Positions 43,340 to 52,738 of a DNA stretch of 64,000 nucleotides are shown one piece after another. The notes under the pieces are model-generated. The model did no database searches. It was not told where the DNA came from and saw only the letters and a program-made list of their open reading frames with translations. Made by a program: the position numbers and the translations under genes. This DNA is from Betaproteobacteria bacterium (GTDB lineage: Bacteria; Pseudomonadota; Gammaproteobacteria; Burkholderiales; SG8-39): assembly GCA_016210745.1 (NCBI GenBank), contig JACQTO010000142.1, positions 1 to 64,000 of the forward strand. Reading direction: 5' to 3'. How positions within the stretch are numbered: the first letter of the stretch is position 1; the number at the start of each line of letters is the position of its first letter.

Positions 43340-44488
43340 TCAGATCATTCCCATGCCTTTGAGCACCGAGAGCATCACTGCCGCGGCCACCACCGAGCCG
43401 ATCTGTCCGCCGGTGTTGGCGCCGGCGGCGTGCATGAGCAGGTGGTTCTTCTTGTCGTAGCGCTGACCCTGGGTCTGAACGACTCTTGCGGCCATCGGGA
43501 ATGCGGAGATGCCGGCCGCCCCGATCAGAGGGTTGACCTTGCCGCCCGTGAGTCGGCACACGATCTTTCCGAACATCACCCCGGCCGCGGTATCCACGCA
43601 GATGGCGATGAAACCCATGCCGAAAATGGCGAGCGTGTCGGGCTTGAGAAACGCGTGACCTTCCATGGTACCGCCGATACCCAGGCCCAGAAACAGCGTG
43701 ACGATGTTGGCGATTTCGTTTTCGGATGCTTTCTGCAACCGGGTCACTACGGCGCACTCACGCATGAAATTGCCCAGCATGATGGTTCCCATCAGGGGCA
43801 GGCCCTTGGGCGCGATGAGACCGGTAATGAGGGTTACGACAATGGGGAAAAGGAGCTTCGTTTGAGGCGAGACGCTTTTCTTGATCGCTGCCATCCTCAC
43901 CACACGCTCTTTGGGGGTGGTCAAGGCTTTCATGATGGGAGGCTGGATGATGGGGACCAGCGCCATATAGGAATAGGCGGCGACCGAGATCGGCCCGAGA
44001 AGTTGCGGGGCGTATTGCGAGGCGACGTAAATCGCCGTGGGTCCGTCGCAGGCCCCGATCACGGCGATGCTCACCGCTTCCAGCGCAGGGAATCCCAGCG
44101 CGAGCGCCAGAAGCAAAGTGAGGAATATGCCGAACTGTCCGGCGGCGCCGAACAGCAGGCTTCTCGGGTTTTCCAGCAGGGCGCCGAAGTCGATCATGGC
44201 GCCGATGCCGACGAAGATCAGCAGCGGAAAGAGTTCGTTGGCGATCCCCATGTCATAGAGGATGCGGAGGAACCCGCCCTGTTCCATGAGGTCGCTCAAA
44301 GGGATGTTCACCAGCACGCACCCGAACCCGATGGGTACGAGCAACAGCGGCTCGACTTGCTTCTTGACGCCCAGGTAGAGCAGGGTGGCGCCGATCAGCA
44401 GCATCACTGCATTGGGTCCCCCTTGGGTGAACAGATAAATGACACCGGCCCCCAAGCCGGAAAGACCAGCGATGATGCTCTCGATCAT
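43340..44488 (-). CDS. Na+-transporting decarboxylase, beta subunit (OadB/GcdB-like)
   Basis: 382 aa, about 9-11 membrane segments. VIGACDGPTAIYVASQYAP holds the essential aspartate (Asp148) of the Na+ channel, and GAMIDFGALLENP and FLGLGIGGTMEG are also conserved. This membrane subunit decarboxylates carboxybiotin and pumps Na+ outward. The ATG at 44488 fits AGGGAG upstream. It follows the small gamma subunit. No alpha subunit (carboxyltransferase/biotin carrier) is in the window, so it is elsewhere or this pump works with another partner. Confidence 0.9.
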   Translation of the reverse strand: MIESIIAGLSGLGAGVIYLFTQGGPNAVMLLIGATLLYLGVKKQVEPLLLVPIGFGCVLVNIPLSDLMEQGGFLRILYDMGIANELFPLLIFVGIGAMIDFGALLENPRSLLFGAAGQFGIFLTLLLALALGFPALEAVSIAVIGACDGPTAIYVASQYAPQLLGPISVAAYSYMALVPIIQPPIMKALTTPKERVVRMAAIKKSVSPQTKLLFPIVVTLITGLIAPKGLPLMGTIMLGNFMRECAVVTRLQKASENEIANIVTLFLGLGIGGTMEGHAFLKPDTLAIFGMGFIAICVDTAAGVMFGKIVCRLTGGKVNPLIGAAGISAFPMAARVVQTQGQRYDKKNHLLMHAAGANTGGQIGSVVAAAVMLSVLKGMGMI

Positions 44489-44573
44489 TTCATTCTCCCT
44501 GCCCAAGAAGGGGCCGCGTAGGGACCGCAGCCGCGATGACGTGCCCCTAGCAAGGCCACTGATTAGAGCAATT

Positions 44574-44600
44574 TCCGATCAAGCGCGATGCCTGATCGGA
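44574..44600. repeat. hairpin between gamma and beta pump genes
   Basis: TCCGATCA (44574-44581) pairs perfectly with TGATCGGA (44593-44600) around an 11-nt loop, just after the gamma-subunit stop. It could attenuate or stabilise the message to set subunit ratio. Confidence 0.5.
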
Positions 44601-44606
44601 TCCTCC

Positions 44607-44759
44607 TTATGATTCCTTGCTTGCGCCGCCGTCTTCCTTGAGCGGGTAGATCTTCTTCAGCAGCTCCATCACCAAGCTGAGAATCCACAAGGTGAGAAAC
44701 GTCCCTCCCATGCCGACGATCATCATGGTGAGTCCAAAGGCCCACTTGTCATTGTCCAC
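44607..44759 (-). CDS. Na+-transporting decarboxylase, gamma subunit (OadG-like)
   Basis: 50 aa from a GTG: MDNDKWAFGLTMMIVGMGG, one membrane helix (about 8-34), then VMELLKKIYPLKEDGGASKES. Short OadG-type subunits have one N-terminal helix and a polar tail and hold the alpha and beta subunits together. AAGGGAG lies 8 nt upstream of the GTG. It is too short for automatic calls, but context (119 bp before the beta subunit, same strand) makes it convincing. Confidence 0.75.
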   Translation of the reverse strand: MDNDKWAFGLTMMIVGMGGTFLTLWILSLVMELLKKIYPLKEDGGASKES

Positions 44760-44775
44760 GTACGGCTCTCCCTTA

Positions 44776-44891
44776 GTTAATTGGGGTCAGGGTAACTTTT
44801 TCGAGTAAACGGGGGGCGGAGTAACTTTTTTGCGTCGCCTATAACCGATCAGCGCGTAAGTACGGGAAAAGTTACTCTGACCCCAATTAAC
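44776..44891. repeat. REP-like inverted repeat, GGGGTCAGAGTAAC family (copy 2)
   Basis: Arms 44776-44800 and 44867-44891 match as inverted repeats at 24 of 25 positions (GTTAATTGGGGTCAG ...). They enclose 66 bp containing a third partial motif (GGAGTAACTTTTT). It shares its core with the repeat at 28674. The bioB stop codon (44887-44889) lies inside the right arm, and the repeat separates the bio operon from the pump genes. Confidence 0.8.
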
Positions 44892-45909
44892 TTCTGCATT
44901 CGCAGCAGTTCGTTACGCCGTTTCCGACCTGGGGCTGCAACCCTAGTTTGGCGAGCAGAGCGCGGTCGGCTTGGGCCTCCGGATTGCAGGTGGTGAGCAG
45001 CTTGTCCCCGTAAAAAATCGAGTTCGCGCCGGCGAGAAAACAAAGCGCCTGCACGGCTTCACCGAGTTCGCGTCGGCCTGCAGAAAGCCGCACTCGGGCG
45101 CCGGGCATGGTGATGCGCGCGACCGCGATGGTGCGGACGAATTCGAGGGGATCGAGCGGCTCCGTCCCGCAAAGGGGTGTGCCGGGAACCTGTACCAGGT
45201 GATTGATCGGGACGGATTCGGGATAGGGGTCGAGGTTGGCCAGTTGGGCTATCAGGCCGGCGCGTTGGATCCTGGATTCCCCCATGCCGACAATGCCGCC
45301 GCAACACACCTTGAGTCCGGCGCGGCGCACATGGCCCAGGGTATCGAGACGGTCCTGATACACGCGGGTCGTGATGATCTCGCCGTAGAACTCGGGCGCC
45401 GTGTCGAGATTATGGTTGTAGTAATCAAGACCTGCATTCTTGAGCTGCTGTGCCTGCGCTTGGCTCAACATGCCCAACGTGGCGCATGTCTCCAGGCCCA
45501 GCGATTTGACCGCGCTCACCATCGCTTCGACCTTGGCGATATCGCGTCCCTTCGGTTCACGCCATGCCGCGCCCATGCAAAAACGGGTGGCACCGTTTTG
45601 CTTTGCCGCCTTGGCCGCAGCGATCACGTCTTCCAGCGGCACGAGTTTCTCGGGCTCGACCCCGGTGTGGTAACGCGCCGCCTGTGGACAATAGGCACAA
45701 TCCTCCGGGCAACCACCGGTCTTGATCGAGAGCAGCGTCGCGAGTTCGATCTCGCCCGTGGGGAACTGCGCCCGATGCGCTTGCTGCGCGCGGTACAACA
45801 GGTCATTGAAGGGCAATTCGAACAGTTGCGCGACCGCATCAACGGTCCATGTCTGTTGGCCTGCTTGAACCGGCTTCAATGCAACCGGCGATTGAGTTGA
45901 GACAGTCAA
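44887..45909 (-). CDS. bioB: biotin synthase
   Basis: 340 aa, normal length. The radical-SAM cluster motif is [12 protein letters not shown] (Cys67, 71, 74), followed by [26 protein letters not shown] and [12 protein letters not shown], all diagnostic of BioB, which inserts sulfur into dethiobiotin. The start is TTG at 45909, preceded by a perfect AGGAGG. It is the last gene of the operon, 19 bp after bioD. Confidence 0.96.
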   Translation of the reverse strand: MTVSTQSPVALKPVQAGQQTWTVDAVAQLFELPFNDLLYRAQQAHRAQFPTGEIELATLLSIKTGGCPEDCAYCPQAARYHTGVEPEKLVPLEDVIAAAKAAKQNGATRFCMGAAWREPKGRDIAKVEAMVSAVKSLGLETCATLGMLSQAQAQQLKNAGLDYYNHNLDTAPEFYGEIITTRVYQDRLDTLGHVRRAGLKVCCGGIVGMGESRIQRAGLIAQLANLDPYPESVPINHLVQVPGTPLCGTEPLDPLEFVRTIAVARITMPGARVRLSAGRRELGEAVQALCFLAGANSIFYGDKLLTTCNPEAQADRALLAKLGLQPQVGNGVTNCCECRS

Positions 45910-45928
45910 AGGTGATCCTCCTAAAACT

Positions 45929-46606
45929 TCATTTTGCCTGCAAGCGTTCCAGCAGCCGATCGATGGCGAGCCGATCGGTGCTGCTTTGTCCAAGGGCGAG
46001 GTCCGGCAAGACCCCGATACACGATGTGTTGATTCTATCGCTGATCGTATCCATGGTTTCAGCCACGCGCCCATAATGCGGATCGATCCCAGCGTTCGCC
46101 ACCCAGCCAGCGAGAGTCAAGCCACGCTTTGCGATTGCTTCGGCGGTGAGCAAGGCGTGATTGATGCAGCCCAGGCGCATCGGGACCACGAGCAGGATCG
46201 GGGCTCCGATCGCTTGTGCCATATCGGCGCTGTCCATGCGATCCGAGAGGGGAACCCGGAATCCACCCACGCCTTCGATCACGACCACCTCCGCACGCCG
46301 CTCCAGGCGCTCGAGGGCCGCGAGAATTGTTGCACTCTGAATGGTGATCCCCTCTTCGGCTGCGGCAAAATGAGGCGAGGCCGGCGCCCGCAGCCGGTAA
46401 GGCGCGACGTCCTCGAGCGGCGCCGAAATCGAACTCGCGGCGCGAATCAGCTCCACGTCGTCCCAACTGTTTTGCAGATTGATTCCAGCGGCAACCGGCT
46501 TCATGCCCACTGCCGATTTGCCTCGCGCCTTCAGCGCACGCAACACCAGGCAAGTGACGAGAGTCTTGCCGATGCCCGTATCGGTGCCGCTGACCAGCAG
46601 TTTCAT
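45929..46606 (-). CDS. bioD: dethiobiotin synthetase
   Basis: 225 aa. The P-loop is at the N-terminus ([10 protein letters not shown], residues 6-15), followed by [10 protein letters not shown] and [13 protein letters not shown], as in BioD, which closes the ureido ring of DAPA using CO2 and ATP. The ATG at 46606 overlaps the bioF stop (ATGA). Upstream open frame belongs to bioF in another register. Confidence 0.95.
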   Translation of the reverse strand: MKLLVSGTDTGIGKTLVTCLVLRALKARGKSAVGMKPVAAGINLQNSWDDVELIRAASSISAPLEDVAPYRLRAPASPHFAAAEEGITIQSATILAALERLERRAEVVVIEGVGGFRVPLSDRMDSADMAQAIGAPILLVVPMRLGCINHALLTAEAIAKRGLTLAGWVANAGIDPHYGRVAETMDTISDRINTSCIGVLPDLALGQSSTDRLAIDRLLERLQAK

Positions 46607-47787
46607 GCCTGATCGGCGGTGGCGCTTGCGATGACATGCGATAAGGTCGTGCACAGGCGATCGATATCCGCATCGGAATGCGCAGCCGAGAGCGTGATGC
46701 GAAGTCGCGAGGTGCCTTCCGGTACGGTTGGCGGACGAATCGCCGGTACCCACAGACCCTCGGCAAGCAGCGCCTCCGCGATCTCAACCGTGGCGGTATT
46801 GTCGCCGATGATCAGCGGCTGAATCGCAGTCGCAGAAGAAAGCAATCGATACGGCCTCCATTCGGACGAGGCCCGCTGCAGTCGATCGCGATAAGCGGCT
46901 ATGCGCGCGCGCCCGGCTTCGTCCGATCGAATCAACTCGAGCGCCGTCAAAGTCGCGTGCGCCAGGGCCGGAGAGCTGGCGGTGGAAAATACATACGGAC
47001 GCGCACGCTGGATCAAGCGCTCGATGATCAGCCGATCGGCGGCGATAAAGGCCCCTGACAGTCCGGCCGACTTGCCGAGGGTGCCCATGTAGACGATAGA
47101 ACTGGATTGCAGGCCGAGCGCCTGCAGGCTGCCGCGGCCTTCGGGCCCCCACACGCCGAGCCCATGGGCGTCATCGACGACGAACAGGGCGTCGTAGCGC
47201 TCGCACAGCGCGAGCAGCTCCCGCAGCGGGGCCACGTCACCGTCCATGCTGAATACGGCGTCGGTGACGACGAGTTTGTGTCCCGCGCCGCTTGATTTGA
47301 GCTGGGATTCAAGCCCATCGACATCGACGTGCGGATAGACTTTGACCGCGGCCCGCGACAGCCGCGCCCCGTCTACGATCGATGCGTGATTGAGTTCGTC
47401 GGAGAAGATCGTGTCGCCCGCTCCGGCCAGGGTGGTCATGAGCGCCACGTTGGCTACATAGCCATTCATGCAGGCGAGGGCCGCGGGCTTGCCGGCAAAG
47501 CGCGCGAGTTCGTGCTCGAGTTCTTCGTGCACGGCGTGATGGCCGCTGACCAGGTGCGAGGCGCCCGCGCCGACGCCAAAACGGCGCGCGCCTTCGGCGA
47601 GGGCTTCAATCAGTCGGGGATGGCGCGACAAGCCCAGGTAGTCGTTGCTGGCAAAAGCCGTGATGATCTTTCCGTCGACCTCGACGGTGGTCGCAGACAC
47701 CGGTCGGACCACGCGGCGTTTGCGTTCCAGTCCAGCCGAACGCCACTGTGCGGCGTCGGCCAGGAACCGTTTGCGCCAGGTGCTCAT
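46603..47787 (-). CDS. bioF: 8-amino-7-oxononanoate synthase
   Basis: 394 aa, alpha-oxoamine synthase family. The PLP lysine is in YMGTLGKSAGLSGAF (Lys239); SNDYLGLSRHP and VVDDAHGLGVWGPEGRG are typical. It condenses pimeloyl thioester with L-alanine. The ATG at 47787 overlaps the bioA stop. The longer open frame upstream is a shadow of bioA. Confidence 0.95.
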   Translation of the reverse strand: MSTWRKRFLADAAQWRSAGLERKRRVVRPVSATTVEVDGKIITAFASNDYLGLSRHPRLIEALAEGARRFGVGAGASHLVSGHHAVHEELEHELARFAGKPAALACMNGYVANVALMTTLAGAGDTIFSDELNHASIVDGARLSRAAVKVYPHVDVDGLESQLKSSGAGHKLVVTDAVFSMDGDVAPLRELLALCERYDALFVVDDAHGLGVWGPEGRGSLQALGLQSSSIVYMGTLGKSAGLSGAFIAADRLIIERLIQRARPYVFSTASSPALAHATLTALELIRSDEAGRARIAAYRDRLQRASSEWRPYRLLSSATAIQPLIIGDNTATVEIAEALLAEGLWVPAIRPPTVPEGTSRLRITLSAAHSDADIDRLCTTLSHVIASATADQA

Positions 47788-49130
47788 GCAAGCACCTCGC
47801 TCATCACGGCAATTACGCTGTCGGCCAATACGTCGATGTCGCTGTCGCTGAGCAAATACGGCGGCATCAAGTATACGGTTTTGCCGATCGGCCGCAATAG
47901 CAGCTGATTGCGCAGGCCGACGCGATAGACACGGCGCGAAAAATCGGCAGGTGCGTCGGCGACATCCCAGGCCCAAATCATGCCGATCTGGCGAAAGTGC
48001 TTTACTCGTGGGTGCCGGAGGATCGGCTGCAGGCGCGCGCTGAGGCGAGTCGCGCGCAGCCGGTTGGCCGCCAGAACATCGTTCTTCTCCAGCACGTCGA
48101 GCACGGCGAGCGCCGCGCGACAAGCGAGAGCGTTGCCGGAGAAGCTGTGCGAATGCAAGAATGCTTGGGAAGCGCTTTCGTGCAAGAACAAGCGGTAGAT
48201 CTCCTCTCGCGACAGAACGATCGAAAGCGGAAGAAATCCCCCGGAGATGCCTTTCGACAGGCAAAGCAAGTCAGGCCAGACGCCGGCTTGTTCGCAGGCA
48301 AAGAAACTGCCCGTGCGACCGCACCCGACGGCAATTTCATCGGCGATCCAATGGACCGAATAGCGATCGCACAAAGCCCGCACTTGGCGCAGGTATTCGG
48401 GATCATAGAAGATCATGCCGCCGGCGCCCTGCACCAGAGGTTCGGTGACGATCGCGGCGATCTGATCTGCGCGTTCGTCGAGCAGCGCTTCCAGATGCCT
48501 GGCCTGGCGCAGGGCCACCGCGCGCGCGTCCTCGCCAGGCCGCGCTTGACGCGCATCGGCATTGGGGACCACGTAGGCGGGGCGAACCAGGCCCTCGTAG
48601 GGTTGCCGAAATCCGGCCAGGTCTGTGACTCCGAGCGCACCCAGGGTTTCACCGTGGTAACCGCCGGCCAGGCAGACAAAGGACTGCTTCTTCTCGTGCG
48701 CCCTATGCTGCCAGGCATGCGCGCTCATTTTTATCGCGATCTCGACCGCGGAGGCGCCGTCCGAGCCGTAAAAAGCATGGCCCAAGACCTTGTCCGTCAT
48801 GGCCGACAGGCGCTCCGACAATTCGACCACGGGCCGATGCGTCAGCCCGGCCAGCATGACATGATCGAGCTCGCCAAGCTGATCGCGAAGTGCCTGCACC
48901 ACCGCCGGATGCCGGTGCCCGAGCAGGCATACCCACCAGGAACCGACAGCGTCGAAATAGCGCGCACCGTCGTGGCCGAAGAGCCAGGGCCCATCGGCCC
49001 GCTCGATCGAAACCAGAGGCAAATCCGGATGCCATTTCATCTGCGAGCAGGGATGCCACACGGCAGCCAGGCTTCGCTCGCTCCATGAGGATACGGGCTG
49101 GGCTGAGCGAACAGGTGCGGGGGATCTCAT
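47784..49130 (-). CDS. bioA: adenosylmethionine-8-amino-7-oxononanoate aminotransferase
   Basis: 448 aa, class III aminotransferase. WHPCSQMKWHPDLPLV near the N-terminus and AVGSWWVCLLGHRHP are specific for BioA; the PLP lysine is in LCLSKGISGGFLPL (Lys293). It is the first gene of a tightly overlapping operon (bioA-bioF-bioD, ATGA junctions) followed by bioB. The early pimeloyl genes bioC and bioH are not in the window. Confidence 0.95.
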   Translation of the reverse strand: MRSPAPVRSAQPVSSWSERSLAAVWHPCSQMKWHPDLPLVSIERADGPWLFGHDGARYFDAVGSWWVCLLGHRHPAVVQALRDQLGELDHVMLAGLTHRPVVELSERLSAMTDKVLGHAFYGSDGASAVEIAIKMSAHAWQHRAHEKKQSFVCLAGGYHGETLGALGVTDLAGFRQPYEGLVRPAYVVPNADARQARPGEDARAVALRQARHLEALLDERADQIAAIVTEPLVQGAGGMIFYDPEYLRQVRALCDRYSVHWIADEIAVGCGRTGSFFACEQAGVWPDLLCLSKGISGGFLPLSIVLSREEIYRLFLHESASQAFLHSHSFSGNALACRAALAVLDVLEKNDVLAANRLRATRLSARLQPILRHPRVKHFRQIGMIWAWDVADAPADFSRRVYRVGLRNQLLLRPIGKTVYLMPPYLLSDSDIDVLADSVIAVMSEVLA

Positions 49131-49380
49131 CGCGCTTCAACGCCTGTTGAATTCAAGTCCGCGATTGCCTGCGGATTCAGCGCGTCGCGGAAACACCTGG
49201 GCGTCGCATCGAAAAGGGCAGGTCAGCGGGAAAGAACGCGATGATACTGGCGATTGTAAAGTTTGGCCACTCGTCTACCTGAACATCTGACGCCAGTTTA
49301 GGCTGCCCCGGGGTGCAAGGAGACTGCAACCCCGCGGCTTACCGTTACCGTGGAGGGGTCGTGATGGGGGCCAGGGCCGG

Positions 49381-50913
49381 TTACGCCTCCGGCGTGAGCA
49401 GCGATACGCCCAGGCGTGCGCGTCGCTTCAGCCACGGGCTGGGGCGATAGCGCGGATCGCCATAGAAGTCCGACAGGGCTTCGAGAATCGCCAGGATCTT
49501 GTCCGCACCGACCGCGTCACCCCAGGCTAGCGGGCCTTTCGGATAGCCCAGCCCGAGTGTTACCGCCAAGTCGATGTCCCCTGGGGAGGCGATGCGCTGC
49601 TGGGCGATGTCGCTTGCGATATTGACTATCTGGGCTATGACGCGCTGGTTGACGAACCCGGGTGAATCGTGGATCAACGAGACCGGCACGCCGTCGGAAG
49701 CGAACAGACGGTGCGCCGCGTCGCGCATCGGGCCGGAAGTGAGCGGCGTGGTCATCAGCGTGCGGCGCTTTTCCAGCGGGAAAAGGCAGTCGAGTGCGAC
49801 CGTCTGCGCTGGATCGAGCTTCTCCGCCAGCGCGGTGGTAGTGGCATCGTTGCCAAGCGGCGCAACCAAGCAAAGCGACTCGGCCGCGGGACTGGCGCCG
49901 CCGTCAATGGTGGCGCCGAGTCTTGCGACGAGTTCCTTCAGCTTGGCGCCCAATCCCCGGGGGCTCACCCAAACCTGCGCCGCTCGCGCAGTGGGTGAGG
50001 GGCTCGACGGCATCGCCTCCTGAACGCCTTTATCGTAGCGATAGAAGCCGCGGCCGGACTTGCGGCCCAGCAGTCCCGCAGCCATGCGCTGCGCGGTGAC
50101 CGGTGATGGCCGGTAGCGCGGCTCCTGGTAATACTGGTTATAGATGGACTCCATCGCCGGATGCGAAACGTCGAGCCCGGTCAGATCGAGCAATTCGAAT
50201 GGTCCCATGCGAAAGCCGGCGCACTCCCTCAGGATGCGATCGATTTCGTAGGTCTCGGCGATGCCTTCGGAGAGGATGCGCAGTGCTTCGGTGCCGTAGC
50301 CGCGTCCGGCGTGGTTGACGATGAACCCCGGCGTATCCTTGGCGCGAACCGGCGTGTGCCCGCAACGCTTGGCGATCGCCATGAGGGTATCGCCTACCGA
50401 TGGGGCCGTCATGAGGCCGTCTACGACCTCGACCACCTTCATCAGCGGTACCGGATTGAAGAAGTGATAGCCGGCCACTCGCTCCGGATGCGCGCAGGCG
50501 GCCGCGATCGACGTCACCTGCAGCGACGAGGTGTTGGTCGCGAGAATGCAGCCCTCGGCGACCACGGCTTCGAGACTGCGGAACAGCTCACGCTTGGCCT
50601 CCAGGTTCTCGACGATCGCCTCCACCACCACATCGCAGCCGGAGAACTCCGAAAGGGCATTCGCGACCTGGAGGTTCGAGATCGCGCGCTGAGCTGCCTC
50701 GGCCGTAAGTTTGCCTTTTTCCGTCAACTTCGAGAGGGTAGCCGCAACATACTTGAGTGCTTCGGCGGCCGCGCCGGGACGCGTGTCGTACAGCAGCGTC
50801 TTGAGGCCCGCCTGGGCTGCGATCTGTGCGATACCCCGGCCCATGATGCCGGTTCCGACGATGGCCAGCCTAAGATTGGGGGAAGAGCGCTCATGAGTGG
50901 TGTCCGCAGGCAT
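49381..50913 (-). CDS. 3-hydroxyacyl-CoA dehydrogenase, PaaC/PaaH-like
   Basis: 510 aa from the ATG at 50913. N-terminal NAD-binding domain (RLAIVGTGIMGRGIAQIAAQAG) is followed by the first C-terminal domain (KDTPGFIVNHAGRGYGTEALRILSEG) and a duplicated one (LIHDSPGFVNQRVIAQIVNIASDIAQQ). This two-domain repeat and length match 3-hydroxyadipyl-CoA dehydrogenases of phenylacetate breakdown, though other short substrates are possible. It is divergent from the universal stress protein gene. No other paa gene is near. Confidence 0.88.
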   Translation of the reverse strand: MPADTTHERSSPNLRLAIVGTGIMGRGIAQIAAQAGLKTLLYDTRPGAAAEALKYVAATLSKLTEKGKLTAEAAQRAISNLQVANALSEFSGCDVVVEAIVENLEAKRELFRSLEAVVAEGCILATNTSSLQVTSIAAACAHPERVAGYHFFNPVPLMKVVEVVDGLMTAPSVGDTLMAIAKRCGHTPVRAKDTPGFIVNHAGRGYGTEALRILSEGIAETYEIDRILRECAGFRMGPFELLDLTGLDVSHPAMESIYNQYYQEPRYRPSPVTAQRMAAGLLGRKSGRGFYRYDKGVQEAMPSSPSPTARAAQVWVSPRGLGAKLKELVARLGATIDGGASPAAESLCLVAPLGNDATTTALAEKLDPAQTVALDCLFPLEKRRTLMTTPLTSGPMRDAAHRLFASDGVPVSLIHDSPGFVNQRVIAQIVNIASDIAQQRIASPGDIDLAVTLGLGYPKGPLAWGDAVGADKILAILEALSDFYGDPRYRPSPWLKRRARLGVSLLTPEA

Positions 50914-51189
50914 GGGAGTAAGTGGATTCGTGGAAAGCACGCATTCTACCGCGGCCTCCGCACCCCAGCGCTTATCGACCCTGGAGCCGATGTTTGACGT
51001 CAACTGCAGTTTTGGGCAAGCTTCGCGAGTTATTGACAAGAGAAGGCGGAAAACCTTCCGCAGTTTAGGATACGTGCAACGCCCGGCGGCGAAGCGGGTT
51101 GTCGGCAATTTCGCAGCCCGCCCTACGCAGGTTTGCCCGGTAATTCGGACTTAGTGGCCGCCAAGGCGGCGCGAGGAGGGAGACGAGAC

Positions 51190-51624
51190 ATGTTGTTCAA
51201 CAAGATTCTGATGGCGTACAACGGCTCGCAAGAAGGCAAGCGCGCCTTGCTTGCCTGTACCGATATCGTGACGTTTACCAAGGCCGAAACGCATTTGCTG
51301 GCGGTCGCCGGAATGCCCTCGAGCATGTTTCTCACCGAGGGATTCCTTCCCGAAGAACTGCTCGAAGAAGAGAAGAAGCGCGCCAAGGAGGTGCTTGACG
51401 AGGGCGTTGCACAGCTCCAGCGCGGCGGCTTTGCCGTCACCGGGCATCTTGCGGTCGGCGAACCGGTGGAGGAAATCTGCCGCCTTGCCACGGAGATCGG
51501 CGCCGACCTGATCGTGATCGGCCATGAACAGAAGGGGATCGCGCGCTGGTGGCGCGGCTCGGTGGGCAAATCTCTGCTCGACAATGCGCCCTGCAGCGTG
51601 TTCGTGTCCCTGACGCGGAGCTGA
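51190..51624 (+). CDS. universal stress protein (UspA family)
   Basis: 144 aa, one Usp domain. Start KILMAYNGSQEGKRALLACTDI, C-terminal core GADLIVIGHEQKGIARWWRGSVGKSLLDNAPCSVFVS. The glycine-rich nucleotide loop is present but its spacing differs from the classical ATP-binding form. AGGAGGG precedes the ATG at 51190. Its stop overlaps the start of the next gene, suggesting joint expression. Confidence 0.9.
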   Translation: MLFNKILMAYNGSQEGKRALLACTDIVTFTKAETHLLAVAGMPSSMFLTEGFLPEELLEEEKKRAKEVLDEGVAQLQRGGFAVTGHLAVGEPVEEICRLATEIGADLIVIGHEQKGIARWWRGSVGKSLLDNAPCSVFVSLTRS

Positions 51625-52148
51625 TGGCGCCGGGGCAAAAGACCTCGATCGAAAACCGGGCCGCCGGGTGGCTGGCGGGGTTCGCGGCGGTCGCATTCCT
51701 GGTGTGGCTCGGGTGGTACGGCTACGAGGAGCAGCGCGCGACCACGCGCGGGCTGCACGTCATCGGCTTGTTGCGCGACGTTCAAACCTGTGTCGGGCTT
51801 TCCTACGAGGCTAACCAGCGGCAACTGACGCTGAACGCGGAATTCGATCGGTTGCCGCAAATGAAGGCGACCCCGTACGCCGCCGGGCTGATCTGGGATG
51901 CGGCCGCTTTGCGCGCGACAGCGACTTTCGTCGACGCGCATCGCGATTACAACGGCCGCACCCTGTGGACGGCGGCAAGCATCGACACCACCGGAGATCT
52001 TCGCTGGACCTGCGGCAGCACCGTTGATCCGGGCGCGCGCTCCTACCGCAATATCGCCGGGTTCATCAGCCACTGCAGCCGGCCGCTCGCGTTCGATCCC
52101 AAAATCGCCGAGTACTGCCGCCGATTCGTCCCTCTGCCGTCGCGCTAG
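51624..52148 (+). CDS. uncharacterised membrane-anchored protein, pilin-like tail
   Basis: 174 aa. One N-terminal membrane helix (AAGWLAGFAAVAFLVWLGWYGY, about 13-34) then a soluble domain with Cys residues. The end (DTTGDLRWTCGSTVDPG ... GFISHCSRP ... YCRRFVPLP) recalls the disulfide-bonded C-terminus of type IV pilin-like proteins (W-x-C then C), but the helix lacks the pilin processing site. I do not assign a function. It starts at the stop of the universal stress gene (TGATG). Confidence 0.65.
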   Translation: MAPGQKTSIENRAAGWLAGFAAVAFLVWLGWYGYEEQRATTRGLHVIGLLRDVQTCVGLSYEANQRQLTLNAEFDRLPQMKATPYAAGLIWDAAALRATATFVDAHRDYNGRTLWTAASIDTTGDLRWTCGSTVDPGARSYRNIAGFISHCSRPLAFDPKIAEYCRRFVPLPSR

Positions 52149-52173
52149 CGACTTACGGGTTGACTGCAAGCGC

Positions 52174-52297
52174 CGGCGAGGAATTTGGTATTGCATAGGT
52201 CTCGTGTTTTCGCGCAGTTGCAACCGCGCAACTGCGCAAAAGCACGAGATCGATAAAGGCAAACCCAGCCTCATTGGTTCCGGCTAGGCCGGCCTAG
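52174..52297 (+). ncRNA. candidate structured RNA element, copy 2
   Basis: Upstream box GGCGAGGAATTTGG, then a 24-bp hairpin (52198-52221 with 52228-52251, loop AACCGC) with two G-U wobbles and one C-A mismatch, then GATAAAGGCAAACCC, the mini-hairpin CCGGC-TAG-GCCGG (52280-52292) and CCTAG. The stem sequence (CGTGTTTTCGCGCAG) differs from copies 1 and 3 while pairing is retained. It is 145 bp upstream of a small doubtful ORF and about 440 bp before the CHAT gene. Confidence 0.5.
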
Positions 52298-52442
52298 ACT
52301 GTCTCGCAAAGCCCCCCGCCTCAAGCACCCTGCCGCGCGCTACGGTTCGTGGCGTGATATCGGCCACAATTTTTCCGGATCGATTCAACTTTTTTCAGCT
52401 TCGTTCGTTATTCCGTAAAGGAGCACATTTCGGGCGATCATC

Positions 52443-52664
52443 ATGTGGCGCAAGTTCTGGTGGCGGAACGAGGGTGAGGTCGGCGTTACCGGCGCCATAA
52501 CCAGCGCTTATGCGCCCGATGTGCTGTTCGCCAATTGGGTCGCTCCTGTGGAGTTCACGGCGGTCAATGCCCTGGCTCCGGCCTGTCAGGCGCCGCAGGT
52601 CGAGGAAACGCCGACCGATGCGGGCGCTTTTTTGTCGCGGGTATACGCGAACCAGGAATGCTGA
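52443..52664 (+). CDS. doubtful small ORF
   Basis: 73 aa beginning MWRKFWWRNEGEVGVTG and rich in Ala, Val and Pro, with no recognised domain. An AAAGGAG sequence lies about 18 nt upstream of the ATG, too far for a normal ribosome site. It sits between structured element 2 and the CHAT operon. It may be real, as nothing else fills this stretch, but support is weak. Confidence 0.25.
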   Translation: MWRKFWWRNEGEVGVTGAITSAYAPDVLFANWVAPVEFTAVNALAPACQAPQVEETPTDAGAFLSRVYANQEC

Positions 52665-52702
52665 GAGTAGCGCCGATTGCGGCGCCGTAATCGGATCGAC
52701 CG

Positions 52703-52708
52703 GTATAA
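52703..52708 (+). promoter_or_regulatory. -10 box of the CHAT/cyclase/FecR operon
   Basis: A perfect TATAAT lies 31 bp upstream of the proposed ATG at 52739. No good -35 is found at 17 bp, so an activator or an alternative promoter may be needed. Confidence 0.45.
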
Positions 52709-52738
52709 TCCGGGCGAACCGATACGGTGCATGACGGC

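Noticed and set aside
49253-49280. TTGTAAAG at about 49255 upstream of bioA as a BirA operator
   Set aside because: Only one half-site matches the TTGTAAACC consensus and the facing half is too degraded. It does overlap a TACAAT-like -10 on the minus strand, so it stays a possibility but is not listed.
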